Assembly (NCBI RefSeq): GCF_900091705.1
Contig: NZ_LT594785.1
Location: 1,672,357 to 1,736,356 of the forward strand
Direction: 5' to 3'
Length of the DNA stretch: 64,000 nucleotides
Source of the DNA: Clostridium mediterraneense
GTDB lineage: Bacteria > Bacillota > Clostridia > Clostridiales > Clostridiaceae
Shown: piece after piece, positions 38,187 to 47,715 of the stretch
How positions within the stretch are numbered: the first letter of the stretch is position 1
Layout: every line of letters starts with the position of its first letter
The notes under the pieces: model-generated
Database searches by the model: none
What the model saw: the letters and a program-made list of their open reading frames with translations, nothing else
What the model was told of the DNA's origin: nothing
Position numbers and translations under genes: made by a program

Positions 38187-39614
38187 TTACTTTTCCTCTA
38201 CTGTTAAATCTACTTCATCTAAAGGTATAAGCTTTGTCTTATATTTAATCTTATATCCAAAATATATTATTAAGAATAATGGAATTCCTATATATGAAGC
38301 AATTAATTCTGGCCAATTTACACCGTTTGGTCCTATATTTGCATAACCTTGACCAAGAACTGATACTATACATAAAACAAATGCTATTATAGGTCCAATT
38401 GGATATAATTTAGCTTTATACTTTAATTGACTTAAATCTTTTCCTTGAGCTACAAAAGCTTTTCTAAATCTATAATGACACATTGCTATTCCAAGCCATG
38501 CTATAAATCCTGATAAACCTGATGCTGAAACAAGCCAATTATAAACTGTACCTTCCCCAAAACTTCCTGTTAAGAAACAGATTGATGCAACTATAGTTGT
38601 AGCAATAACTGCATAAACTGGAACACCTCTTCTATTAGTTTTAGCAAAGAATTTTGGTGCCATTCCTTCTTTTCCCATAGAGAAAAGCATTCTACTTGAT
38701 GCATACATTCCTGAATTACCTGCTGATAAAACAGATGTTAAAATAACTGCATTCATAACGGCAGCTGCTCCTGCAAGTCCTACTCTTTCAAACACTAATG
38801 TAAATGCACTTGTATTAACACTAGTTTGTGTACTACTTACTAAAGCACCTATTACTAATATAGTTCCAAGATAGAATAAAACTATTCTCCAGAAAATTGT
38901 ATTAACCGCTCTAGGTACATCTTTTGCTGGATTTTCACTTTCACCAGCTGCAAGTCCAACTAATTCTGTTCCTTGGAATGAGAAACCTGCTATTAAAAAT
39001 ACTCCAAATATAGCTTTACTTCCACCTATAAATGGTCCACCATTTTCAAAATATCTTGTAAATCCTTCAGCTTTTCCTCCAAGAATACCAGCAATCATTA
39101 ATACTCCAACTGCTAAAAATATAATAACTGTTGTAACTTTAACTGCTGCAAACCAAAATTCTGATTCACCATATGCTTTTGCAGATAATAAATTTAAACC
39201 TACTATTATAACTAAAAATATTGAACTCCATATAATTCCTGGTACATGAGGGAACCAGAATTTCATAACTATTGCTCCCGCAACTAATTCTGTTGCTATT
39301 GTTATAGCCCAGTTATACCAATAATTCCATCCCATTGCAAATCCGAATGCTGGATCTATAAATTTAGTAGAGTAACTACTAAATGAACCTGTCTCTGGCA
39401 TATATGTAGCCATTTCACCAAGCCCTGTACAAAGAAAATATACCATTATACCAACTATTGAATAAGCAACAAATGCTCCACCAACACCAGCTTGATGTAT
39501 ACTTCCTCCCATAGCTAAGAAAATACCAGTACCTATGGCACCTCCTAAAGCTATCATTGAAAGATGTCTAGCTTTTAAGCCCCTCTTCAATCCTTCATTA
39601 TTATTCGTTTCCAT
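38187..39614 (-). CDS. lysP: Lysine-specific amino acid permease (APC family)
   Basis: A 475-residue importer with twelve membrane segments of the amino acid-polyamine-organocation superfamily. The first helix region reads LSMIALGGAIGTGIFLAMGGSIHQAG and the next signature is GEMATYMPETGSFSSY, both of the LysP/AAP type. Lysine is assigned as substrate because a complete lysine riboswitch with its own promoter lies directly upstream. AGGAGG precedes the ATG. The transcript is controlled by premature termination at 39681-39712, so uptake is switched off when intracellular lysine is high. Confidence 0.92.
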   Translation of the reverse strand: METNNNEGLKRGLKARHLSMIALGGAIGTGIFLAMGGSIHQAGVGGAFVAYSIVGIMVYFLCTGLGEMATYMPETGSFSSYSTKFIDPAFGFAMGWNYWYNWAITIATELVAGAIVMKFWFPHVPGIIWSSIFLVIIVGLNLLSAKAYGESEFWFAAVKVTTVIIFLAVGVLMIAGILGGKAEGFTRYFENGGPFIGGSKAIFGVFLIAGFSFQGTELVGLAAGESENPAKDVPRAVNTIFWRIVLFYLGTILVIGALVSSTQTSVNTSAFTLVFERVGLAGAAAVMNAVILTSVLSAGNSGMYASSRMLFSMGKEGMAPKFFAKTNRRGVPVYAVIATTIVASICFLTGSFGEGTVYNWLVSASGLSGFIAWLGIAMCHYRFRKAFVAQGKDLSQLKYKAKLYPIGPIIAFVLCIVSVLGQGYANIGPNGVNWPELIASYIGIPLFLIIYFGYKIKYKTKLIPLDEVDLTVEEK

Positions 39615-39680
39615 CTTTTGTTCCTCCTCTTATGGTATTCCATAAGTTCATAACACAGTAAGCGAAATATCAATAATAAA

Positions 39681-39712
39681 TCAAAAAGCCCTAAACAAAA
39701 TGTTTAGGGCAC
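39681..39712 (-). terminator. Riboswitch-controlled terminator
   Basis: GCCCTAAAC and GTTTAGGGC form the stem (39688-39710) around AAAAT, followed by TTTTTGA on the minus strand. It is the expression platform of the lysine riboswitch. Confidence 0.9.
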
Positions 39713-39738
39713 AAAAATCTCAATTCAGATAATATTAA

Positions 39739-39908
39739 TGATAGCACCCCACAATTATTATTGTGACAGTATTACATATATTTTATGCAATCCCAGACAT
39801 ATAAAATTTAAGCCTATTTTATACTCTTCGGCGAAATTTCCCTTTCTTACTAGCTCAACGTTGCTTTCACTCCCTAGTAGTACTCTTTAAATTCGCACCT
39901 CTACCTTA
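39739..39908 (-). ncRNA. Lysine riboswitch (L box)
   Basis: On the minus strand the L-box landmarks occur in the right order and spacing: GGTAGAGGTGCG, GAGTA, GGGAGTGAAAGC, GTTGAGCTAGTAAGAAAGG, TTTCGCCGAAG, CTGGG, ACTGTCA and the 3' GTGCTATC that closes the P1 stem with GGTAG. Lysine binding should favour the terminator at 39681-39712 and reduce expression of the permease gene. Confidence 0.96.
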
Positions 39909-39928
39909 GTTATTCACTTTATGTATCT

Positions 39929-39957
39929 ATTATGTTACATATACACATTTCAGTCAA
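39929..39957 (-). promoter_or_regulatory. Promoter of the lysine riboswitch-lysP transcript
   Basis: TTGACT and CATAAT on the minus strand are separated by 17 bases, about 20 bases before the 5' end of the aptamer. Confidence 0.78.
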
Positions 39958-40052
39958 TCAAATTTAATATTTTTCATATTTTCTCAATAAAATATTTTTA
40001 TAATTAATAAAATCAAAAAAATAATCTTAAATTAATACAAATATATTACTAA

Positions 40053-40949
40053 TTATTTTTCTCTAAATCCATCTAAGAAATTTACGATTTTATATATTAT
40101 TGGATGTTTATCCTTAAATTCTATTCTATGAGTAAGCTTTGCCATCTCTAAAATTGGCTCTAAAAGCTCTTTAGTATCAGAATATCCTTGATTTATTCTC
40201 TTTCTTTTAGCTTCAGCATCAAGATTTAATGTTCCAGCAATCATTCCTTCATCTCCACCCTTAGGTGAGATTTCTATTATTCGAGCATTAGGATACAAAC
40301 TTCTATCAACCTTAGCACTACTAGAAAGAAAAACTACTATAATGAAATCACAACCTTCTCCATAAACAGGTTGGATTGGAGTATTATCTGATAATCCACC
40401 GTCTAAATATTTTTTTCCCTCTACTTCTGAACTTTTATATATTACTGGAAGAGTTGCAGAGGCTAGTATTATATTTTTTGCATCCTCATCACTATAATCA
40501 TTAAGTTTAAAATATCTTGGCTTAAACTCAGGCATTTCTGTACATGCTGCATAGCATATTCTACCTGAATCCTTCATTTTCTGAATATCTAAATATTTAT
40601 CTGTTATATTAACTATTCCTTCTTTTGAAGCATTACCTATATCCCATCTATTTTTAACATGTTTCTTAGTAAAATTAATTGCTTTTGAACCAAGTGCTAA
40701 AATAAGACCTTTTCTAAGAAGCTCAAACTTTGAAAGTGGAACTAAACTATCCATTGTTACCTCATCCCAAAGCCCTTCTGCTTTTTTAAGATCATCTTGA
40801 GCAAATAAAACAGCATTAAAAGCTCCTATTGAAGTTCCAGATAAAACTTTTATATATTTATGTAAACCTAAATCACCTAAAGCATTCCAAACCCCTAATT
40901 CATATGCTCCCTTTCCACCTCCACCAGAAAGCACTAAACCAATTTTCAT
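40053..40949 (-). CDS. Patatin-like phospholipase
   Basis: A protein of about 298 residues with a Ser-Asp dyad. The oxyanion loop is GGGGKGAYE (residues 9-17), the nucleophile is Ser40 in GTSIG and the aspartate is Asp183 in YLDGGLSDN. No signal peptide or membrane segment is evident, so it probably acts on membrane lipids from inside the cell. The start is taken as ATG 40949, which gives the usual MKIGLVLSGGG beginning; the upstream ATG at 40976 precedes the GGAAGGAG site. Single gene, and I see no terminator close to its end. Confidence 0.9.
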   Translation of the reverse strand: MKIGLVLSGGGGKGAYELGVWNALGDLGLHKYIKVLSGTSIGAFNAVLFAQDDLKKAEGLWDEVTMDSLVPLSKFELLRKGLILALGSKAINFTKKHVKNRWDIGNASKEGIVNITDKYLDIQKMKDSGRICYAACTEMPEFKPRYFKLNDYSDEDAKNIILASATLPVIYKSSEVEGKKYLDGGLSDNTPIQPVYGEGCDFIIVVFLSSSAKVDRSLYPNARIIEISPKGGDEGMIAGTLNLDAEAKRKRINQGYSDTKELLEPILEMAKLTHRIEFKDKHPIIYKIVNFLDGFREK

Positions 40950-41189
40950 AAGACTATAATCACTCCTTCCCCCCATTAATAAAAGCTATAAATATTAATA
41001 TTATTAATTTTTCTTGAACTTATATTAAATAATTATATACTATTAATTGCCATATGTGAACTATTCAAGCATTATACTATTTTAAATTAATAGCAGTATT
41101 ATATATAAAGTTTAGACCTTATATTGAGTTCTAAAACATATAAAGAAATAAAAACTTTTAATAAATTATCTACTATTTCTATCAAAATA

Positions 41190-41226
41190 AAAAAACACTT
41201 CCTTTAAATTGGAAGTGTTTTTTTAT
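41190..41226 (-). terminator. Intrinsic terminator of the PLD-helicase-DUF3427 gene
   Basis: AAAAACACTTCC and GGAAGTGTTTTT form the stem around TTTAAATT, with flanking A and T runs. It abuts the stop codon. Confidence 0.87.
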
Positions 41227-44103
41227 TTACTTTAACTCATTATATATTTTCATAGGTACTTTATTTCTTAATTTAAGATGTACAGTTATAGGCTTTTCCC
41301 CTTCATAATAAACCGTATCTCCCATTCCCATATAAATATATGGTTCTACTACACCATCAATTTCTCTATACTTTCTTACAAACAAATGCATATTAATATT
41401 TTCCTTAACATTATTTATAAGCTTTTGACCTGCTTCAGAATCTATTGTTGTGGTATTTCTACTTTGCCATACAAAAATATCTCTCCCTATAAATTCATTT
41501 TCATGATTCATACTTTCTTTTATTAACTCATCCTTTTCCATTCCAACAAACATATACCAATCATTACCGTTAGTTTTAAGTCCACCCATTCCATAGCCAC
41601 CAAATTTCTTTGTAGCATTAGACATTCTTACAACATCATCTCTTGTATATTGACTGTAAAGTTTAAGGAAAGGCATACCATAATTTTCTGTACCAAATTC
41701 TCTTTCATAACTTAATAAGCCATAATTTATACAATCATCTATATATAATTTAAATCTTTCATTTTTAACTACTTCTTTAATTTCTGGAGCGAGAATTATC
41801 TGCTCTCCAAGATTTTCTATAAAATTAAAATTACTTTCTTTTTTACTATGATAATCTCCTCTTAAACATTCTATTGTATAAGAAAAAGTTTCTTCATCTA
41901 TAAAGTCTATATATTTTTCTATATCATTCTTAAGCTCATTTCTTGTTGCAGAACCATTTTGTATAAGATATCTAAGTATTATAAATTCAAAAGGTCTCTT
42001 TAATGGTAACTTTGCTGTTATATCTTTTAAAACTAATTTAAATTTCTCATCTTTTAATAATTTTAAATCTTCAAAATTACTTTCAACTTTTTCTAAGAAA
42101 GCAAGATAACTTTTACTAGGTACAGCTCCTATAAATTTAAGCGGATTTGGTGCTGCTTCAAAAAGGAAATAATCGGTTAATAAATTTACTACCTTTCCAC
42201 CATTAATTTTTTTAAATTCATTGTACTCTTCCTTTAAATACTTCATTGCATTAAAGTTTTCTCTATCTATTTGTTCTAAGATTCTTTGCTTAGATATTTC
42301 ATCCATTTGAATATTTGTACATCCAGGTATATTAGAAAAATCTGTTCTTATTGAAACTTTTAGACTTTCCTTATCATAATATTTAGCTCCGTTTAAAGCT
42401 ATAGCAATTTGAAATGCCTTATTATAATTTCCTATAAAATCTAGGACTGTTAAAAATTCTTTTTCTTTATATTTTCTAAGTCCTCTTCCTAGCTGTTGTA
42501 TAAAAATAATTGATGATTGAGTTGGTCTAAGCATTAATACTAAATTTATAGCAGGTATATCTATTCCTTCATTAAATAAATCTACTGTGAAAATCACTTC
42601 TAAATCATCATTATCATCTTCTAACTTTGCAATTTCACTTTGTCTTTTACTAATTGAATCACTACCTGTTAAAGCTACACTTTTTATACCTCTCTCATTA
42701 AATTCTCTAGCCATATACTCAGCATGTTCAACACTTGCACAGAATCCAACAGCTTTTCTTTTATCTCCATCAAATCCATAGAAATTCATTTTTTCTATTA
42801 TAAACTCTACTCTTTCATTGATTTCAAGAAGTTTAGAAAGCTTTTCTATATCATTAATATTTATTCCTCTATAGTCAACTAAATCTATATCTGTTATTCC
42901 AAAATAGTGAAATGGAACTACTAGATTCTTTTCTAAGGCTTCATTTAATCTTACTTCTAGTGCAATATTATTATCAAAAATAGAAAAAATATCTGTTCCT
43001 TCTGTTCTTTCAGGAGTTGCTGTCATTCCAAGTAAAAATTTAGGCTTAAAATAATCTATAACTTTTCTATAAGTTTGTGATGCACTATGATGAGCTTCAT
43101 CTATAACTATATAATCAAATTCATCCTCTTTAAAATCATTACAGTAAGCTGATATACTTTGTATAGTCGCAAAAATATAATCTTTATCTCTTTCCTTTAT
43201 ATTTCCTGTAAATAATCCAAAGCTTCTTTCAGGCATTATTTTTTTATAATCTGTAATAGCTTTTCTAAGAATATCTTCTCTATGTACAATAAATAGCATC
43301 TTTTTAGGTTTAAACTCTCTAACATCAAATGCAGACATATAAGTTTTTCCTGTCCCAGTAGCTGCTATAACAAGACTTTTTTTACCATCATGTTCTCTTA
43401 ATCTATGTAAATTTTCTAAAGCCTTACTTTGCATATCATTAGGTCTTATTTTTTCATACTTTAATAAAATATTTTTATTTGTATCCTTTACAGATACCTT
43501 CTTAACTTCTTTTAAAAATACTTCATAATCATTTATAAACTGATTATCAACATTATAACATTGGTTGAAAAGCTTATAATAAGCATCCATTACATCATTA
43601 GAGAAATCATGCTCTTTCTTACTTACTATTCTTACATTCCATTCTTCATTACTCTTTAAAGCGCTCTGAGTTAAGTTAGAAGAACCTATATATATTTTAT
43701 AATTATCTTCATACTCAAATATATAAGCTTTAGTATGGAATCCTCTTAGCTCCTCTTCTGTAATAAATATTCTTAAATCTATATTTTCAAATTGCTTTAT
43801 CTTTTTTAATGCTGATGCCTGAGTGAAATTTAAATAAGTTGAAGTTATTATATTTCCCTTAACCCCTTTTTCCTGCATCTTTTTTAGCTCTTCTAAAATT
43901 AATTGTAATCCTGAAAAATTTATAAAGGCTACACTAAAATAAAAGCTTTTACAGCCCTTAAAAGCCTCTTTAAGCTCTGATAAAAAATTGCCTTCCTCAT
44001 TATTAGTTATTAATTTATGTTCTATAAAATCTTCACTATATTCTTTAATTTCTTCTTTTATATTATCAAGTTCTGTTAAGTCTAATTGTGTTTGCACATA
44101 CAT
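41227..44103 (-). CDS. PLD nuclease-SF2 helicase-DUF3427 protein
   Basis: A 958-residue three-part protein. Residues about 35-165 form a phospholipase D-type nuclease domain with the single HKD-like motif His123-Thr-Lys125 and IGSSNLTQSAL...NEEW. A superfamily 2 helicase follows: motif I ATGTGKT (248-254), DEAH (335-338), TAT (361-363), and motif VI QQLGRGLRK. The C-terminal part (about 690-950) corresponds to DUF3427. This architecture resembles restriction-type or repair enzymes and is scattered among bacteria. A defence or DNA-repair role is inferred. It is a single-gene unit between terminators, with an AAAGGA site before the ATG. Confidence 0.88.
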   Translation of the reverse strand: MYVQTQLDLTELDNIKEEIKEYSEDFIEHKLITNNEEGNFLSELKEAFKGCKSFYFSVAFINFSGLQLILEELKKMQEKGVKGNIITSTYLNFTQASALKKIKQFENIDLRIFITEEELRGFHTKAYIFEYEDNYKIYIGSSNLTQSALKSNEEWNVRIVSKKEHDFSNDVMDAYYKLFNQCYNVDNQFINDYEVFLKEVKKVSVKDTNKNILLKYEKIRPNDMQSKALENLHRLREHDGKKSLVIAATGTGKTYMSAFDVREFKPKKMLFIVHREDILRKAITDYKKIMPERSFGLFTGNIKERDKDYIFATIQSISAYCNDFKEDEFDYIVIDEAHHSASQTYRKVIDYFKPKFLLGMTATPERTEGTDIFSIFDNNIALEVRLNEALEKNLVVPFHYFGITDIDLVDYRGININDIEKLSKLLEINERVEFIIEKMNFYGFDGDKRKAVGFCASVEHAEYMAREFNERGIKSVALTGSDSISKRQSEIAKLEDDNDDLEVIFTVDLFNEGIDIPAINLVLMLRPTQSSIIFIQQLGRGLRKYKEKEFLTVLDFIGNYNKAFQIAIALNGAKYYDKESLKVSIRTDFSNIPGCTNIQMDEISKQRILEQIDRENFNAMKYLKEEYNEFKKINGGKVVNLLTDYFLFEAAPNPLKFIGAVPSKSYLAFLEKVESNFEDLKLLKDEKFKLVLKDITAKLPLKRPFEFIILRYLIQNGSATRNELKNDIEKYIDFIDEETFSYTIECLRGDYHSKKESNFNFIENLGEQIILAPEIKEVVKNERFKLYIDDCINYGLLSYEREFGTENYGMPFLKLYSQYTRDDVVRMSNATKKFGGYGMGGLKTNGNDWYMFVGMEKDELIKESMNHENEFIGRDIFVWQSRNTTTIDSEAGQKLINNVKENINMHLFVRKYREIDGVVEPYIYMGMGDTVYYEGEKPITVHLKLRNKVPMKIYNELK

Positions 44104-44294
44104 AAAATAGTCCTTTCCATTTAGCTAACAAATAACTAAATTATCTAAAATTTATCATATGTTAATAGACATTATTAAAATTTTATACTATAAGTATCAT
44201 ACCATACTTTTATTATAACTCATTAATCCCTTTTTAAATTTAATATTAGTTTTTAAATCTTATTTACACTAAGCTATATAAAATATTTAAAAAT

Positions 44295-44326
44295 AAAAAA
44301 GTGCTGACTATTGTCAACACTTTAAA
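44295..44326 (-). terminator. Intrinsic terminator of the acidic protein gene
   Basis: AAAGTGCTGAC and GTCAACACTTT form the stem around TATT with one mismatch, followed by TTTTTTATTTTT on the minus strand. It insulates the PLD-helicase gene from this one. Confidence 0.83.
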
Positions 44327-44347
44327 AACTAACTAAGTTCAAAATTA

Positions 44348-45247
44348 TTATTTTATTTTTACTATTAATTCTTCACTTATTTTGTAAAGACTATTTAGAT
44401 AATCACAAATTTCTCTTATTGAATCATCACTATATTTCTTTACTTCTCTTAAAACTTCCATTCTAAATGTATGTACTTGTGAAGTTGTAAGTCCTATTTC
44501 TTTAAAGATCTTTTCATATTCATCAGTTCTCTTTTCTACTTGATTACAGAATCCAAGAACTTTTAATTGTTCTGAGCTATCCTTAATATCTTTTGCTTTT
44601 TTCTTAAGAATATTAGCTGCAAATCCCATCTTCATATAATTTAATAAATATTCTTTATATGCTAAAGTATTTAATTTATTACCTTCAAGTTCTGGTAATC
44701 CTTCATTCTTTTGAGCAAGCTTTAATTCTTCCATCATTCTATCTGCTGGAGATGTAGCTCTTCTTACTACTACTTCTTCAGCTGGTTCTTCTGGAACTCC
44801 TTCCTTAACTGGCTCTTCTTGAGTTTCTTCAACTTCCATTTCAATTGTGTCTTCTACGCTTGTCTCATCTTCATCATCATAACTATACTCAATATCACTA
44901 CTATCTAAATCAATATTATAATCAATATCTTCTGATTCATCTTCCATATAGATATCTGAATCATCTTCAATTACTTGTTCTATAGCAATATCATCGTCCT
45001 CATCTAAATCTAAGTCTAAATCATTACTTTCCATATTTAACTCTTCTAAATTTTCTGAAATAGAATCCATTTTTCTAACAAATTCAACTAAATTACTAAT
45101 TATCATACAATCTGGTTCATTAAATTGTATATCAACATCTAAGTCTTTATATGCTTCTTTAATTGAAGCATACATTGCTGCAAGAGTAGCATCTGCAGCT
45201 TCTAATCCCATTATTAACTTTGAACTTTTCTTTATTATTAAAAACAT
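44348..45247 (-). CDS. Acidic protein of unknown function
   Basis: A 299-residue soluble protein I do not recognise. The N-terminal part (1-70) looks like a small folded helical domain. Residues about 72-155 are an extremely acidic Asp/Glu stretch (LDLDEDDD, EEPVKEGVPEEPAEE), probably disordered. The C-terminal part (165-299) is a charged helical domain with probable coiled coil. There is no signal peptide or membrane helix. The ATG follows AAAGG at ten bases. It has its own terminator, and no partner is suggested by the neighbours. Confidence 0.7.
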   Translation of the reverse strand: MFLIIKKSSKLIMGLEAADATLAAMYASIKEAYKDLDVDIQFNEPDCMIISNLVEFVRKMDSISENLEELNMESNDLDLDLDEDDDIAIEQVIEDDSDIYMEDESEDIDYNIDLDSSDIEYSYDDEDETSVEDTIEMEVEETQEEPVKEGVPEEPAEEVVVRRATSPADRMMEELKLAQKNEGLPELEGNKLNTLAYKEYLLNYMKMGFAANILKKKAKDIKDSSEQLKVLGFCNQVEKRTDEYEKIFKEIGLTTSQVHTFRMEVLREVKKYSDDSIREICDYLNSLYKISEELIVKIK

Positions 45248-45515
45248 CTAAATTCAACCTTTCTAACTACATCTCAATATTCTCTATTATGTAATATAAC
45301 TATATACACTTAATTTTAAGATATAATAGTAATTTATACAAGGTGCAAATCATTTTAAATATAAACTTATCATTAATATGTAATATTAAATTTGAACTTT
45401 AAATATAATATATTACCTTAATATGTATACCTTCCTAATATCCAAGAAATAGAATAAAGCTACCATATAAGGAAATACTAAAAATTAATATTATATTTAA
45501 AGGAGATGATCTATC

Positions 45516-46235
45516 TTGAAAAAATTAGCTATTGTAACTGGTGCTAGCTCTGGAATTGGAAAAGCTATTGCTATAAAACTTTCCAGTGAAGGTCACCCTC
45601 TTCTACTTATCTCTAGAAGAAAACATCTTTTAGAAGAACTTAACTTACCAAATACTCTATGTAAATCTGTAGACGTAACTAATTTTACTGAATTTAAAAA
45701 GGCAGTTACAGAAGCTGAAAGTATTTATGGAAAGACTGATTTACTTGTAAATAATGCAGGAATTATGTTACTTGGAAAAACATCTACTCAAAATATTTCT
45801 GAATGGAATAATATGATTGATATAAATATAAAAGGTGTTCTAAATGGAATAGAAACTGTAATAAAAACTATGAAAGAATCTGAATCTGGAACCATAATAA
45901 ATATAAGCTCCTTAGCTGGTAGAAAAACTTTTGATAATCATGCTGTTTACTCAGGAACAAAATTTGCTGTTCATGCTATTTCTGAAAGTATTAGAGAAGA
46001 ACTTTCAAAACATAATGTAAGAGTTACAGTCATAGCTCCTGGGGTTGTTGAAACTGGACTTTTAACTCATACAACTGATACAGAAATAAAAAATGATTAT
46101 ATCCAAATGAAAAAATCAATGGGTGGTGGCCTTGAAGCTCAAAATATAGCTGATATGGTTTCATATATATATAATCAGCCTCAAAATATCTGTTTAAGAG
46201 AAGTTGTAATAGCTCCAACAAAACAAAAAGAATAA
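45516..46235 (+). CDS. Short-chain dehydrogenase/reductase
   Basis: A 239-residue classical SDR with a Rossmann fold. The cofactor motif TGASSGIGK is at residues 8-16, NNAG near residue 79, and the catalytic Ser, Tyr and Lys in NISSLAG and YSGTKFA. The start is a TTG at 45516 after an AAAGGAGA site; a nearby ATG is out of frame. It probably reduces a small carbonyl compound with NAD(P)H, but the substrate is unknown. It is transcribed before the second MATE gene, which has its own promoter. Confidence 0.9.
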   Translation: MKKLAIVTGASSGIGKAIAIKLSSEGHPLLLISRRKHLLEELNLPNTLCKSVDVTNFTEFKKAVTEAESIYGKTDLLVNNAGIMLLGKTSTQNISEWNNMIDINIKGVLNGIETVIKTMKESESGTIINISSLAGRKTFDNHAVYSGTKFAVHAISESIREELSKHNVRVTVIAPGVVETGLLTHTTDTEIKNDYIQMKKSMGGGLEAQNIADMVSYIYNQPQNICLREVVIAPTKQKE

Positions 46236-46264
46236 TTAATTTATCTATTGATATTTTTCTGTTG

Positions 46265-46293
46265 TTGATATTTCTTTATTATTAAAATATAAT
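46265..46293 (+). promoter_or_regulatory. Promoter of the second MATE gene
   Basis: TTGATA at 46265-46270 and TATAAT at 46288-46293 are 17 bases apart, 31 bases before the start codon. Confidence 0.72.
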
Positions 46294-46323
46294 AAATATT
46301 TGAATTAACGAAGGAGAAAAATT

Positions 46324-47667
46324 ATGAATAGAACTTATTTACTAGAGAAGGAGAATATGCTTAGTGCTCTCTTAAAACTAAGTATTCCATCTGCCATAGC
46401 TTTATTTGCAAATGTATTTTATAACATAGTAGATACTATTTTTATAGGAAGGTATATAGGAACTATTGGCCTTGAATCAGTTTCTATTTATCTTCCTATT
46501 CAAAAAATAATTATAGCTTTTACTATACTTATAGGCATGGGAACTGCCACATTAATTTCTAAATCTTTTGGAGAAAAAGACCATAAAAAAGCTAATTATC
46601 TATTTGGAAATTTACTATTTATAGTTCTTATAATAGCTGTATTTTCATCTGTATTAGTTTTTATCTTTGCAAGACCAATTCTATTCTTATTTGGAGCTGA
46701 TACAGTTTCAATATCTTTAGCAGTAGAATATGCTAGGTCTATGTTCTTCTCACTTTTATTCTTATCAATAACATTTCCTTTAAATGCAACTGTAAGAGCT
46801 GAAGGAAATGCTAAATATTCTATGTACGCCTTACTTATAGGTATGAGTACAAATATACTTTTTTGTTACATATTTATAGCAGTTTTTAAAATGGGTATAT
46901 CCGGAGCTGGTTATGCTACTTCCCTTGCAGAATTCTGTAGTTTCTTATATTTTGTTTATTACTTTAAATTTAAATCATCTTTAAAAATAAGTTTAAAATA
47001 TCTGAAATTTAATAAAGAATATACTTTTAAAGCTGTACCTATAGGTTCATCTAGCTTTATTGGAAGAGGATCTGCAAGTATAGTAACAATATTAATGAAT
47101 CACTTACTTTTAATTTATGGATCTAATTTTGATATATCTGCTTATAGTGTAGTTTCAAAAATTACAGGACTTATAAGAGTTCCACTATCTGGAATATCAA
47201 ATGGAATGAAACCAATAGTTAGTTATAATTTAGGTGCTAAAAACTTTAATAGAATAAAAGAAGCATTAAAAATTTCATTAATCTTATCTTTTATAATGGC
47301 TTTATTAATGACTCTTGGTGGTATATTCTTCCCACATTATATATTTAGTATCTTTACTAATAATGAAACTTTAATTAATATAAGTAGTAATTTCTTAAAA
47401 ATAATAATAATGGCCAGACCTTTTACTGGTATATACATTGTTATAATAGGATTCTATCAATCTCTTGGTCAAGCTAAAAAATCATTTAGATTATCTTTAT
47501 TTAGAAGATTTTTAATATTTATACCTGTTGCAATATTATTACCATATTTATTTAACATAGGTATGCTTGGTATATTTCTTGCTTTTCCTATTTCTGATTT
47601 TGTTTCATTCTTAGTTGCAACAATAATGATATCAAGAGATTATAAAAGAATATTTAAAGATAACTAA
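46324..47667 (+). CDS. MATE family efflux transporter (second of two)
   Basis: A 447-residue protein with twelve membrane segments. The N-terminal half has the LSIPSAIALFANVFYNIVDTIFIGRYIG stretch typical of the family, and the C-terminal half repeats the fold (GISNGMKPIVSYNLGAKN). It is clearly distinct in sequence from the MATE protein at 23086-24456. A role in exporting toxic cations or metabolites is expected. Its own promoter lies 31 bases upstream, and the short-chain dehydrogenase gene precedes it. It converges with gltX through a shared terminator. Confidence 0.93.
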   Translation: MNRTYLLEKENMLSALLKLSIPSAIALFANVFYNIVDTIFIGRYIGTIGLESVSIYLPIQKIIIAFTILIGMGTATLISKSFGEKDHKKANYLFGNLLFIVLIIAVFSSVLVFIFARPILFLFGADTVSISLAVEYARSMFFSLLFLSITFPLNATVRAEGNAKYSMYALLIGMSTNILFCYIFIAVFKMGISGAGYATSLAEFCSFLYFVYYFKFKSSLKISLKYLKFNKEYTFKAVPIGSSSFIGRGSASIVTILMNHLLLIYGSNFDISAYSVVSKITGLIRVPLSGISNGMKPIVSYNLGAKNFNRIKEALKISLILSFIMALLMTLGGIFFPHYIFSIFTNNETLINISSNFLKIIIMARPFTGIYIVIIGFYQSLGQAKKSFRLSLFRRFLIFIPVAILLPYLFNIGMLGIFLAFPISDFVSFLVATIMISRDYKRIFKDN

Positions 47668-47675
47668 TATAAATA

Positions 47676-47714
47676 AAATGAGCTAACTCAAAAGAGATAG
47701 CTCATTTTTTATCT
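47676..47714. terminator. Bidirectional terminator between the second MATE gene and gltX
   Basis: AAATGAGCTAACTC and GAGATAGCTCATTT form the stem around AAAA with one mismatch, followed by a T run; the reverse direction has a shorter T run. Confidence 0.83.
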
Positions 47715-47715
47715 A

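Noticed and set aside
41227-45247. A two-gene defence operon made of the acidic protein and the PLD-helicase
   Set aside because: A clear intrinsic terminator at 44295-44326 separates the two genes, so joint transcription is not supported.
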